Origin: Diplolepis rosae
Taxonomy: Eukaryota > Arthropoda > Insecta > Hymenoptera > Diplolepididae
Assembly: GCA_030998225.1 (NCBI GenBank)
Contig: JAPYXD010000555.1
Span: 4,402,001 to 4,466,000 of the forward strand
Reading direction: 5' to 3'
Length of the DNA: 64,000 nt
Shown here piece after piece: positions 35,301 through 47,785 of this stretch (its first letter is position 1; every line of letters begins with the position of its first letter). The translations under genes and the position numbers were made by a program. Below the pieces are notes generated by a model. The model saw only the letters and a list, made by a program, of their open reading frames with translations, did not search any database and was not told the origin of the DNA.

Positions 35301-38300
35301 ATGAATTCGAAATAATATATAATAATTTACGCGTCATTAAATTTTGACACATTAAAGTATATTGAGGATATCAAATTGTTTTGAACTGCTAATTAATTAG
35401 AGTAGGAAAATTAAACTTTATTCATTTTATGATTTTATAGTTTAATTTTCCTACTGTAATTAATTAGCAGTTCAAAACAATTTGATATCCTCAATCTGGT
35501 TTTTGTCATTCAGTAACATGATGAACACAACAATTAATTGCACTGAGTTAAGGATGAAATGGACAGATAACCGGAAAAAAGTTAATAAAAGTAACTATTT
35601 CCTTAATTTTTTCATTTAGACTATTTTTTTATTGACATTGTGAAAAATTTTATCTTGAATGAAATGAATCTTCAAAATTTTGGATCGGATAAAAATTATA
35701 GATTTTTTAAGATCGGAATCGAGAGACAAATTTTAGTTTTCAGCTCTTTTTGGATGATATGATTCTATTAAGGAAAAATCAATTGTTTTTTTAATTATCA
35801 AGAATGTTAGTTTTGATCAAATATGTTTCTGATCTCTTATCATCGTCTCAAGAAGGAAAATAAAGTTTGGATCGTTTTTTAACGTTCTGTAGAGCTTGAC
35901 CTAAGACAAAGCACATAAATGCTTTTCGCGTCAATATAATACCAGTTTGATATTATAATGTGACACGTGTGTATAAATATAAATGTACAATGATGCCCTG
36001 TACTCTACTGGTTCTCAGGTTTCGTTTCAGTGTCATAATATACGTGAATATTCGGATCGTTGCTTACCTCCAAGTCTCTCGAAGGAAAGATAAGTTTGCT
36101 ATTTTTAAATCGAACCGAAACCTACAACACTCGATAAGATGCCTCATTCATTATATCTGCATTACCGTTGTCGAATTATTCTCACTTTTGATCATTCAGT
36201 TTCTTCTCTAAGCCAGAGGTTTCCAGTTATCATGAATTATTTTTCAAGTTTTTGGGGAAGGAGTTCATTTTAAGTTCTTCCTACACAAAAGTCCAATCCC
36301 TGGAGTTCTGCATTAAAAATGAGGAAAGAAATGTTATAGAAACCCAATAGACTCCTAGCACATTTTTTACAAATAAGTAAAATTGAATCCTTGGACTAAA
36401 ATAACATAAGTTACAATAAAATTTTTCAAAAATATACAATCATTTTTAAAATATAACAATTTAATGCAATAGTGTATTTCAAACGCGCTGATAAGCGCGC
36501 GCTTAGTCAGTGACGTCACTAGGAAGATGTAAATGTCAACAACCGTGTTATTTGCTCTGCAAAATCAATTAAAAAATCAACTAAAGAAAAGATTCGCAGA
36601 GGAAAATAGCGAAAAATTGTTGCGTGCCCTGTTGCCCGAATTCTTCCACTAAAACACCATCGAAAATGTTTTTATCGGTTCCTAAGGGATAAATTAGTAA
36701 AAAATGGATCACTGCAGCTCGTCCTGAAGATCAAGTATCCCTGGCGAAAGTATTGGATAGGAATTCATTCCGAGCCAATCAGAACTAGTCCGATTCATTC
36801 CGATATATGTATCCGAGCCAATGCAAATCATTCCGAACCAATCCGAAAAATGTTTTATAACTCGTTTGATGAAAAACGGTAAAAAGTAAATCTGACCTAA
36901 TCCGAATTAATCCGAGGCAACAAACCGAATTTTCAATTAGAATCGATCTGAATTAATCCGAGATCGGAATGATTCGGATTAATTCTGATTAAAAATTCGG
37001 TTTGGATCAATCCGAGCTCGGGTTGATTCGAATTGAAAACTTGGCTTCGGATTGGTTCGAATTCATTTGGATTGTTGCCTCGGATTAGGTCGGATCGATT
37101 TTATATCATTTTTCATCAAACGAGTTACAAAGCGATTTCCGGATTGGTTCGGAATGATTCATATTAGCTCGGATACAGATATCGGAATGATTCACATTTT
37201 AAATCACATTTTAAATGTGACATTAAGTAAGCTTATTTTTTATTGCTCAATAGGAGGAAGATCTTGAAAACTTGATGAAATTCAAGTTGGATCCTTCTGC
37301 AAACTTACATTTAAAGGAAGGAGCAGTACCTCGATTTTTCGCTTGCCAAAAAGATCAAAAACGCGTTTTTACTGTCACTGGTAGTGGAAAACTGCATGTA
37401 AATAGATACAGCTGATTCAAATATACTGCCTAGTGACGTCACTCGTAGCGTGAACCAATCACCGCATTTTTTTCGCCCCTTGTAAAAAATCATTCTTTGA
37501 ACTATGATTATAATTAATTGTACAATAGAAATCAACGAATTTCAACAGAAATGGTGTCAGAATAGATTGAACTAATTTTTGGTTTAAAAAAAATCGACTC
37601 TTAATTTTTTATGCAAGGAGTCTATTTAGGAGAGTAGATTGGTTCAGTTGAAAAATAACAAAAATCCTTCATGATAAAGATTGCGAATTAGTTTTAGAGC
37701 TTTGATTAAAAAATAAGTATAATTTTGATATTTTTGTATAAACTTTTTATTATGTAAAATGTTTGGTATTAAATTAGATGTAAACATGTGTCGAACCCTT
37801 GAATAGTATAAGGTAACATGATATGCAAGCCTAGGTTATCCCCTTTTCTTTCCAGTTTTGCTATTCTCTTTCTGTTCTTGTCCTTCAACTACGTGGATAA
37901 TTTTTGGTTTCTTGTTTCTGACTGCTTAAACCACACTACAGAGATAAAAATTATAAATTTTTTCGCGAGGGTTACCTTGTTCATTTTTTGTCTCTATAAT
38001 CTAATTTATGAATGAGAGTGAAAATATACTACTTCTCGATAATGATCAATGAATTGAGAGTCGTATACACTGGCTTAATTCTGTTATGATTTTATCTCAA
38101 CGTACTCATTATTGAATAAATGTTTCCTTAATTTCAATTTTTTCTCATAACTTTTATTTTGTTTGCTAGGAATTTCTTTGCTTAAATTATTTAAAAAAAA
38201 TAATAGAAGGAAGCAATTACTTCTAATTTTTTAAGCAAATTTTTTTGTAGTTATTGAATATAATTTTTAATTTATTTAAAACATTTGAGGTACTAATATG

Positions 38301-41300
38301 CTTATTTAAGAACTTAACGTGAATAATGATATCATTTTCACTCAAAAAATAGAATGTTTTGAAAATTAGTATGAAGTTTTTGGCAACGTATTTTCTTCAA
38401 GCCTAGGAGTTTAGGCGGAACTTTAAATTGATGAAACATAATTTATTATTGTACATTTATAATGATCGAAAATTATAGTTTCACGAGCCAAAACGTTTTC
38501 TAAGATTCAAGTCGCAATTTACGTGTGCCACGTGTTGTGTATAAAATATTAAGAAGGTTAAAAAAAATTAACCTGATTTAGAAAACAGATTTCATTTTTG
38601 ATTGCATTAAACAGGAGAGAAAGAAAAAATGTATACCTAAATTAGTATAATTCGAAAATAAACTAAAAAATAAATCTATACTCTCTTAATCTGAATCAGT
38701 CAAATTTTCACTGATTGAACCAGTGATTTGCATTTTCACTGATTCATCAGTGCAAAAATATTTTTCACTGCCAAATCAGTTAATTTTAACTGATTAAATC
38801 AATGAAAAATATTTTTCACTGTTAAATCAGATGATTTTCACCGAAGTAATCAGTGAAATTTGACGGATTTACAGTAACCTCTTTTTAGCTATTTAAATCA
38901 GTCAAATTTCACTGATAATCAGTAGATTTTGACTGATTCAGATTTAGAGAGTAGTAGAGATTATGAATTAGAATAGTATATATACTAGACACATGTAAAC
39001 AATGGGGTCTGTAATGATAATTTGGGTATTTAGTAATATTAAACAAATTAAATTTATTCACATATATATCCATTTTGCAATCGGGGAAGAAGTAATTCTG
39101 AGATCAGAAATCTAAATATAACAAGATTTGGACAGATGCCAACTGCTCTCTCACCTATTTCTTTTTTATATCTAGCTCTCTTCAACATTCTTTTACCTAG
39201 TTTAAAAATTTCGACCAATGTCCTTGAAATTTCAGGAAATTCTCTAAATCAGTTTTTTCACCTTGAAGATTTTTCGTTTATTCATACTTATTTAAAGTTT
39301 TTTATTTTTAGTTAAAATAAAATTATATTTATTTACTTTATAGTTTAAAATAACAGAAGAAGAGTAATACAAGGATAAATTAATTGATAAAGTGAAGAAG
39401 AAAATGAATTATTAATAAAGAATAGCACAAGTTAATGTGATCCAATCTTTTTCAACATGAAGCAATTGCTGACGTCACGTGAACTGTTTTATTAATGGTC
39501 TTAAACATTTTGTTTTTATATTTTTGTCATATTTCACAGAAAATGTTTTAGAAAAAATACCAAAGCAGGAGCAAATATTTTATTTTTTACAATTTTGTTG
39601 GTGATACATCCGGAAGTTTGAACGTAATCACATTTTCTGCAAACGCATCGTGTTATTTTTGACTTGGCAGCGACTCCTTTATATTCTACGTTGTTATGTT
39701 TTGCAGTTTACAGATAGATTATATACCCTCAAAAATATTAATTTAAAGGATGTTATGTTCCATCTATTCTGTCAAGAGATTTTGTTGTATATAAAACCTG
39801 AGATTAAATTCCCCAGTGAAAAATTTTTTAACAATAAAATACAATAACATGATAATTATTGTAATTATTTGTATAAATTTGTGGTATCTTTTTTATCAAA
39901 AAATATTTGCAATTTGAAAAGTTTTACGAAATTTAACTAACTATTTTTAAAAATGATCAAAAAACTATAATTGTCATTTATTGTATTTTATTTTTTTTTA
40001 ATTCTTCCACTGATGTTAATAAATTCAAAATTAGAAATATTCAGAAAATAATGTCTCAAAATTTTTTGTAGTTTTTTTTATTCATCTAATTATTTAATTA
40101 AATGAACTTTTATTTGTTTCAGGCTTTGCGTGGGTAACGTTAGCCACCAATGACTCCTACTCGTTAGGAGCATTGGTCTTGGCAAATTCTTTGAGACGAG
40201 TTGGTACTCCGCATGATCTTGTTGTTTTGATAACACCTGGAGTAACGTATGTAATGAGGTATTAATACTAAAATTTCTTAAATCCTATTCATCCATTTGA
40301 TGAATAATTTAGTTTCTTCTTAATATTTTACTTTTAATTATGTGATTGTTTTCACCTATCTTATCTTTATTATGCTCTTAAATTTGTCCTTATCAAAATC
40401 AGCAGAAACTTTGACCTGGATAAATTTATTTTATTCCTCAAATTCATAAAGCCAGATTAATTTTTAATTCTGCTCGAATTAATTCATGAAGAATTACTTT
40501 ATCGCATTATCAATAACTAATTTTAAAATATTTAGTCATTCGATTGTTTGATACCATTTACAAAAAGTACAAGATTCTAGCATTTACTTTAAATAGCATT
40601 GAGCCATTGAAAACGCAAAGCGATTTCAATCTTACAGAGTCTATCATTGTCGCCAAACTGAACTGAAGCCAAGTCAATAAAATGACAGAGTTGACATTGA
40701 CCAAGAGTAGCAGGGTCATTAACTGTCAATGAACTAAACAAAAATAATGATAATTGAACTTCTAGTTAAAAACTGTAAAAAACAGTTTCAAAAAAGTCTA
40801 ACTCTCTCAATCGAACTTAATCGATTTGCTTTATTGTTTGTATCAGGGAAAAATTATCAGCAGTATTTTCCTTAGTCCAGGAAGTGAATATCCTTGACTC
40901 CAAGGATGAAGCAAATCTTAGACTTTTGGCTAGGCCTGAATTGGGCATCACCTTCACCAAATTGCATTGCTGGAGGTTAACTCAGTACGAAAAATGTGTA
41001 TTCGTAGATGCCGATACCCTCGTAAGTAAATAATTTCATGACTTTAATTATTGATACAATTGAAAAAATTGATCTTCTTCTTGAATAAAAAAATCTTTTT
41101 CAGGTAATCAGGAACTGTGATGAATTGTTTGAGCGTGAAGAACTATCAGCAGCTCCGGATGTTGGATGGCCAGATTGCTTCAACTCTGGTGTTTTTGTGT
41201 TTAAACCATCCCAAGAAACTTATGATTCTTTAGTTGCATTTGCTACGGAGAAAGGATCTTTCGATGGTGGAGATCAGGGTTTGTTAAATATGTATTTTAG

Positions 41301-44300
41301 CAACTGGGCTCAAAAAGATATATCCAAACATCTTCCTTTCATCTACAACATGTGTTCAACTGCCACCTATTCTTATCTCCCTGCCTTTAAACAGTAAGAT
41401 ATAATTTATTAGTATTTATAATTTCATACATTAAATTCAATCTCAAAATTTTTATTTGTTATGATATAGAAAAAAATTTGCATAGAAAATCTAAATTTTT
41501 TTTACTTGGAATACCTTATAAATTCTGGTTTTTTTTTTGTGAAAATTTCTAGACACTGAGATATTGAATATTTAATTGTATTTTTACCTGATTAATAATC
41601 AGATTTGGAGATGACGTCAGAATCATTCATTTTATTGGAGCGACAAAACCCTGGCTTCAGTGCCTTGATACTCTTACTGGTATTGTTCAACCACCTCCCG
41701 GCTTAAGTCATTTGCAACCTCTTCTGCAAGTTTGGTGGAACATTTTCTGTGATGATGTACATCCCCAGCTAAACCCTGTTATGGTAAGTTGAGTTTATTG
41801 ATAATAAATTAATTTTGTTACGTTTTTGGGTTTCATTTTAATATTGCCTCTTGATTTCTGGAACTTTGTTTTAACTAAACTATTTATCACTAATATTATA
41901 CATAAGTAATATCTTTGTTTGATTTTACAAGCTAAACAATCTATGCAGGGATTCAATAAAAAATGTTCATGAGGTAAGATACTTGTTGATCTGAGTTACA
42001 TGTAGTTTTTTGTAGCACATGCACAAAAACTTCTTTTTTCATGTCTGTAAAGTATGTTGAAAGTTGCGTTTTTCAGAAGGGCATGAGTGGAAAACATTTC
42101 GCATGCGTTAATTTGCTGTTATAGGTAGTATCTGCTATACACTAGGTAATTTTTCGCATACTTTTTAATATTTTAGTTAATTTTTCGTAAACATCAACAA
42201 ATTTTACAAGCATGGAAGGGAGGATTTTTTTGCATTTTTTACAAAAAAGTAGTGTGTGACATATGTGCGGTTAACTTCACACTCCTTGTAAAGAATCTGC
42301 TTTTCGCACTAGTATTACAAAATATTATTCTGATATCTTTGGTTTTTTTTTGAAGATATTTTTGAACGTTCTGTAATACGATATTGATATTTATCACATA
42401 TTTACTTAAAATTTAAACCTGCACTATAAAATATTACAAATGCTTTGAGAAAGCTTTCATAGAATTTTTAACATATTGATTAGTCATAACATACGTATTT
42501 AAATATTAGATATTGAACCTTTAAAGTTTTTGATCAAAGAAGATTTTATTGTAGGATTCGAGAAATTGAATTCCGAATCTAGTCTTGCAAGTCTAGAGGT
42601 CCAAGATGTATACTTCATTTTTCACAAATTTAGGCTTAAAATTGAATTAAGAGCTGTACTGATGTTTTCATTCTTTTACAAAATGTGTTTACATTTCATT
42701 AACAGTTTCGTTAATTAATTTTTTTTTTTATTAGCGGGTCATAAAGTGGATTTTATTGCCCCGTGCGGGGCAAACAAATCCATTCTTTTGACCCCCTATA
42801 TAGTAGAAAAAAATCGTGTGCAATACGGGAAAAACATTTATTTGAAACTTGAATACAGCTTTTAATTACTCCTCACTAGAAAACATTTTTCTTAAGTTTT
42901 TCGTCAGTGTCTATTTTTTTGTGCCTTTGCACGTAATTCATTTCAATCTTCAAATGAACTTAAAAGAATGTTTAATGCTGTTAATTTACCTCTATTGGCT
43001 AAAAGTAAGCTATAGAAAAATTGCACAGCCAATGAGTGAAGCTGCAGAAAAATGTATTAATTTGTTTCATATTGAGATAAAAATTTCTTTTCTTATTCTT
43101 CAACTATTTAAGCTTCTTAAAAAAAAAAAAAAATAGACACTGCAACTCTAGTTTGTCCTTAACCTATTGACTGTGCATTTTTCTGTTTTCGCATGATGCT
43201 TGCAAAGGCCACCAGCACTTTGGTTCAACCCTGGCACAATTTGCTTTCCTTTCCTTTTTTCTCAAATGAAAGACACAGCCCTTACCTTAATCCCAATGAC
43301 GAAACGTACAATGACATTCAACTTGATGGTCCTGATTTTTCAAGATTCATTGACCCTTGGGAAAATTATTCTCCACAATTAAACTCATTTTCAAGAGACA
43401 TTAAACAAGTACCTCAAGAACAACCAGAAGATATCGAATCTGAAAAAAGCTGGTTTCAAAAATCCGAGAAACTTGATTTTAGTTATCAGCATTCGTCTCA
43501 GACTCAGGAATATCAAAATTATTCCGACGAGCCTCGACAAGTATGGAGGAATGATGATGAAATTAGGGATTTTCATCACATACAAAAGAAAGACGAATAC
43601 TCTTCTCCGAAGGATGAGAACCATCACGTGGAACCTGAAAAATGGGAAGAACAACAAAAACCAATAGAAGGAGAACACGAACACTATAAAGTTCATCAGG
43701 AGTGTCAAACGCATCAGAATAAACAGTCGAAAACAATAGAAAATAGTCAAGAGCAATACCAAAACCATCAAGAATATCAATTATATCAACAGGTGCCACA
43801 ACAAAATTCTAGTGTAATTCAAAACACTTCCGATAAATATCAGAAGATTCCTGTTAAAGGAATTTTGAAAACCAGTTTAGTGAAAGATTACTCTAAACAG
43901 TGTAAGGAATATGATTCCAAAGAGACGAATGAACGAAATGACAAACCTACTAAGACTTATAGACTAAGATCCCAACATCCTTCCGAAACCCATATAGTTC
44001 CTAAAAAAGTATCATCGCAATCCGAAAAGACAAAGAATCATCTAGGGCATAAAGATGTAAGTAAAAGGCTTTCACTATTTTTTATGAACATCCCATATGC
44101 TTATGAAAAACAAAATAGAAGATTGTATTCTCTCAGGGCTAGATTTAAATTCTTAGATATGTTAAACAATGCTTTCTAGCATTTTAGCGTTTTAACTTTT
44201 TATCTAATTCTCAATATAAAAAATTATCAGTAAAATAGAGTTTCGTAAGAAAAATTAGTTTATACTTCAATAAATATTCCATTATTTGTTATTTAGGCTG

Positions 44301-47300
44301 GACTGGCTGGAGCTTTAGCAAAATTAAAGTTGGGTGAACCCAGAAGCAATGAGCAAAATGCTTTCGAAGAACATATGAGGAAACAAAGTTGGGAGCATGG
44401 ACAAATTGATTATCTGGGACGGGACAGCTTTGAAAATATCTGGAAGAAAATTTCTCAAACACTTGCTAAGGCGACTGTACGAGAATCAAGTCCATCTCAG
44501 GTACATATTTTTCTATCAAGTAAATTTTGTATTATAGAAATCATGGTCAAGCAGAAAAGTAGATATTAAATTAGATAATTATAAAAGCAGTTAGCTTTTA
44601 AGTATGGACGTTCGATATCATAAACCGCGTCATATTTCTGATTTTTGAGTTTCTACTCTCGGACTAATATTAATTTCTCATACGAGAGATTAATAATTGC
44701 TTTCCACAGTTGATTACTTTTATTTATTCTATTTACTCGAATGTTTGTTCGCATATCTATGTAAGTTGAATAACAAAAACTTGATTACTTTTTTAATTAC
44801 GCATCAATATATAGAGCGGTCCGTGAGACCTTATGTCCATGACAGTGCGAAAATAAAATTACGTCTGTGCTCAAAAGCTAATGGCGAATTTTACTTAGCT
44901 ATATTTGAGAAACATAATTTTAATAATAATTTTTTTTAAATGCATGTACTAAGAAGGAGAATATTATTATTTTCGTTAACTTTCCTTTTTATCACAATGA
45001 AAAGGTACAATTAAAGAAAGATATTAAGGAAGAATCTCTGAAAGAAGAAATAGATGATGTTGACAAATTAAATACGACAAAAAAGGAGGAAGTAACGCCT
45101 GGTACGTTATAAAAATGTACAATAAACGTTGACTTAAGATTTTATATTGTATGTAACAATTTGATTATATTTTTATAATTTGTGCAATAAAAATAAATAT
45201 CTAGTTTTTAATTTGTACAAAATTTAATATACTTATAATAAAAAGTAATTAATTTGCTCTGAAAATGTTTGCTTGATTTTTTTTTTGGCTTGAAGATGAT
45301 ACGGCATGTATAAATTAATAACGAACGTACGTGAGTTGATAAAGTTTTTTAAAACTCATTTAATATTTGCGAAGGGGAATGGAAATAGAATATTTTTTAT
45401 ATAAAATTTAGTAATTCATATAATTTAATAAGATTGAGTGTTTAAAACAGGAGCAGAGGAGAGCAACTAACAGATCCCGGCTGCGTCTTGCATTGTTATT
45501 TTGCTTTAACAGGGTAAATATTTCAAAAACTAAACACAACATTACAAAATCATTTGCATTATCATTACTGTCAAGACTAAGTTTAATTTGCTTAAATAGA
45601 AAACTTTTGTCAGGTTTTTGGATTCTCATGTTTCATGGATGTATATAATTTGTTTCATAATTTCGTTTATGCAAAATAGTTGCTGCTTATTATTGAAATT
45701 GCTATGAATTATTTAACACTTTGGAATATTTTTTGGAAAAGAGAATGTTCTTGAGAAGTAGAATTTTTATAAATTGCAATTATTGTTCCCACCGCTGCTT
45801 TATTGTATGTATTTGTGCGCTTCGCACAGCTTTCTACTAACATTGGGTAAAAACACAACAAGTTTTGGTTTATTATTAACATTTATTAAAACATATATAT
45901 ATTCTTTTTATTCATTCATTAATCATTTTACACTCCACAACACTGGATTTGTAATAGATATTATTGTCTGTTGTTTAGAATAATTTTAAAGTAGAAATTT
46001 CGGTCATAAAGTTTTTGTTCAAAAATATTTTGTTCAGTAACTAATTGCTATTTTCCCTACCTAGGTGTAGAAACGGGTGGAAGTACAGAACAACAAGTAT
46101 CTTCGATTACCACAGAATCTGTAGAGGCGGTTCTACCAGGTAAAGTTGAGCCTGTCACTGAAAAACAAAAAGTAGCTGCTGAGGCAGAAGCTTTACTTGT
46201 GGAAGAGGTTTTGGAAGTTAAGGAGAAAAGTTTTGTTCTTGGGAAAAATGAGGCAACTGCAACGACTCTAGAAGAAGTTCCAATAGTTTCTGAACTTATC
46301 CCAGAAACTCCATTGATTCCTGAACTAGTACCTGAACTTCCAGTAGTTTCTGAAGAAACTCTTCCAATGCCTATACTTTTTGATACTCCTGTGATTCCTG
46401 AACAAGTACAAGAAACTCCAATTCTAGAATCTCCGAAAGTTCCTGAATTAAGCCAGCAAACGCCAGTGGTTTCTGAAGTAGCTGCAGCAGCATTAGCTCC
46501 TGAGCGAGATTTAAAGGTACAAGAGAAACCAGTTCCGATCCAAGCAGCAGAGTCAATACTACAAGCAGAACCCAAAGAATTGGTCTCTCAAGTTACTCTT
46601 CCTGTAGGTGAAGAAGCAATTTCCTCAATTGTTTCCATAGTTCAAGAATCTGCTCTAGCTGTTTCTGAAACTCTGATGGACCCTGAAACTTCAAAGATTG
46701 AAGATCCGAAGTTAGAGAATGGTTCTGTCAATCCTCAAACTGAAATAATTCCTCTATCAACAATGCCTAGTCCACCTGCAACTTATAAAAGCTCGACTGC
46801 CTTATTGACTCGAAATCCCAATACGGTTTCAGTCATTCAACAACCAGCACAGGTCATCGCAGCATCCGAGGTGCAACCTAAATATGAAACCAATAATTCG
46901 GTAGAGGCAAAAGAAGTGAAAGCGCCAGAATTTAGAAAAGAAAGTAAAGAAGCAAACGAAACAAAAGCAACTCAAGAATCGAACGGCTCAAGACCAATGG
47001 ATGAGTCAAAAGAAGTGGAACAAAATGAAGAATCAAAAGAAGTAAAACTAAATAAGGAATCAAAAGAAACGAAAATATCTGAAGAACTAAACGGAGATCA
47101 GGAAATGAGTGAACCAATATCACAAAAACGAAAATCAAGTGTAAGTATTTCAATGGAGAAGCCTTTAGTTTCAGTGAGTGAAGCAAAACTCACGGTTCGA
47201 ATTCCTCAGCAGCAACCCAATGAACAAATCGGTTCAGTTGAAACTTCTAAAACAGAACAGAACCAGTCTAAAAGTCCTTCTCCTGAAAGTTTATCTGCCA

Positions 47301-47785
47301 AAACTACAGACGAATACCCTGAACGACCTTCGAGGTCAAAAGAGTTAAAAGTCCCGCCCACACCAACAGTAATCGAAGCAACCCCACCAACAAGTCCGTT
47401 AAACGAGTTTAAAGAAGAAACAGGAGGTGAACCTAAAGCTGTGAAAAAGTTAGTAAAGAAAGTCGTTAAAAAGCAGTCAACTGATGATTCCGAAGAAGCT
47501 ACTGAAAGTGAATCTTCTGGAAAAAAGATAACGAAAAAGGTTATTAAGAAAGTTGTTAAGAAAACGGAAAGTCCAGAAGCTGATGAAGGATCGACCTCAA
47601 CAGAAAAGACAAAAAACGTGGTGAAAAAAACGAGTATGAAACCATCTCAGCTTGAGACTGACAAATCTGTTCCTGAAACTCCTCCACCTGAATGTTCTGA
47701 GGTTCCAATTCCACCAAAGAGAAAAATGAAAACGAGTACAACATCGAAGGAAACGATGAGTAAGAAACCTGATACGGAACTGTGA
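32349..47785 (+). CDS. Gyg: Glycogenin with long C-terminal extension (alternative forms)
   Basis: Coding exons: 32349-32355, 40123-40258, 40847-41021, 41104-41393, 41603-41783, optional 43208-44056, 44297-44500, 45005-45101 and 46065-47785. With all exons it encodes 1219 residues, without the optional exon 936. The GT8 domain starts [20 protein letters not shown] and shows the DAD metal site (VFVDADTLV), [18 protein letters not shown] and [10 protein letters not shown], which holds the tyrosine that self-glucosylates. It primes glycogen synthesis in the cytosol. Exon 44297-44500 carries the glycogen-synthase binding motif ([20 protein letters not shown]). The optional exon is phase 0-0, Gln/Glu/His-rich and includes DPWENYSP. 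The last exon has Pro/Glu repeats ([16 protein letters not shown]) and Lys-rich [11 protein letters not shown] blocks. Reading on past 45101 gives a stop at 45112 and nearby AATAAA signals, a 366-residue classic-size form. Isoforms are inferred from splice sites. Confidence 0.92.
33046..33643. mobile_element. Foldback element with ~100 bp arms
   Basis: Left arm AAGGTAGTTGCGCCAAAAAT and right arm complement TTTTTGGCACGATATCTACC share further blocks GACTTGAAATGATATTATCA and TAAGAAATAAAAAACATT. Arms are about 80% alike by eye, so this is an old copy. Confidence 0.65.
34704..34933. mobile_element. TA-flanked foldback built of GTGTGTA motifs
   Basis: Ends CACTCTAAAAATAAGTGTG and complement CACACTTGTTTTTAGAGTG, each next to TA. 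Arms contain many copies of short GTGTGTA/ACACACT and ATTACAC units. Confidence 0.75.
35361..35495. repeat. Near-perfect 135 bp palindrome
   Basis: Arms of about 58 bases start ATTGAGGATATCAAATTGTT and continue GAACTGCTAATTAATTA with about two mismatches, around a loop of about 18 bases. The inner part (AATTAAACTTTATTCATTTT) also occurs once about 150 bases upstream (35242), outside the palindrome. Confidence 0.8.
36490..37455 (+). pseudogene. THAP-domain relic in a mobile element, split by a foldback
   Basis: Block 1 (36621-36747) translates [20 protein letters not shown], a stop, then [17 protein letters not shown]: the first half of a C2CH THAP zinc finger with its two close cysteines and invariant Trp. 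Block 2 (37254 to about 37395) gives [13 protein letters not shown], matching the AVPTIF box that ends THAP domains. The part with the last Cys and His is missing, where a foldback (36792-37194) sits. Outer sequence GTGACGTCACTAGG (36510) and its complement (37429) look like inverted ends. THAP domains occur in P-type transposases and in host proteins; which one this was is not determinable. Confidence 0.6.
36792..37194. mobile_element. Foldback built of AATCCGA motifs
   Basis: Arms begin GATTCATTCCGATAT and share ATCATTCCGAACCAATCCG and TAACTCGTTTGATGAAAAA. The interior is a run of TCCGAATTAATCCGA-type units in both directions. It interrupts the THAP relic. Confidence 0.75.
38681..38951. mobile_element. 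TA-flanked foldback built of AATCAGTGAAA motifs
   Basis: Ends CTCTCTTAATCTGAATCAGT and complement, each next to TA. The interior is made almost wholly of TTTTCACTGATT / AATCAGTGAAAAT units. Confidence 0.75.
42733..42845. repeat. Dispersed repeat, copy 2 (reversed, partial)
   Basis: Starts TAGCGGGTCATAAAGTGGA, has the small hairpin TGCCCCGTGCGGGGCA and AAAATCGTGTGCAATACGGG. Matches the ends of the copies at 15385 and 63048 in reverse. It lies in the glycogenin intron before the optional exon. Confidence 0.65.
43208..44056 (+). CDS. Gyg: Optional glycogenin exon (283 codons)
   Basis: Opens after TTGCAAAG and ends before GTAAGT, both phase 0, so it can be kept or skipped without frame change. 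The neighbouring exons read [13 protein letters not shown] when it is skipped, matching the usual glycogenin order. It is rich in Gln, Glu, His and Tyr ([26 protein letters not shown]) and likely disordered. If unspliced at its 3' end the frame runs on to a stop at 44177-44179. Confidence 0.75.
44940..45200 (+). terminator. Possible intronic polyadenylation region of the short glycogenin form
   Basis: Reading through the donor at 45102 gives TPGTL and stop (45110-45112). AATAAA lies at about 45120 and again at about 45186. This would make a 366-residue protein, close to the usual glycogenin length. Confidence 0.45.

Larger units (their letters stand above)
32356..40122 (+). other. 7.8 kb first intron of glycogenin
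   Basis: The first coding exon has only seven coding bases (ATGGGTG) before GTAAGT. The intron contains four foldbacks and a THAP-domain relic, listed separately. Apart from these I see AT-rich DNA without a gene. Long first introns often hold regulatory sites; none can be named here. Confidence 0.6.

Noticed and set aside
35960..36211. Plus-strand 83-codon frame in the glycogenin intron
   Set aside because: No domain, no splice context and low-complexity hydrophobic composition typical of chance frames in AT-rich DNA.
26038..38951. CRISPR-like array because of repeated short words
   Set aside because: The words are degenerate, occur in both orientations, lack spacers and lie in foldbacks of animal DNA.
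43391..43799. Hydrophobic minus-strand frames rich in Leu and Phe
   Set aside because: They are antisense to the Gln/Glu-rich optional glycogenin exon, whose frame and splice phases are convincing.
46057..46575. Ser/Gly/Thr-rich minus-strand frame
   Set aside because: Antisense shadow of the Pro/Glu repeat region of glycogenin.
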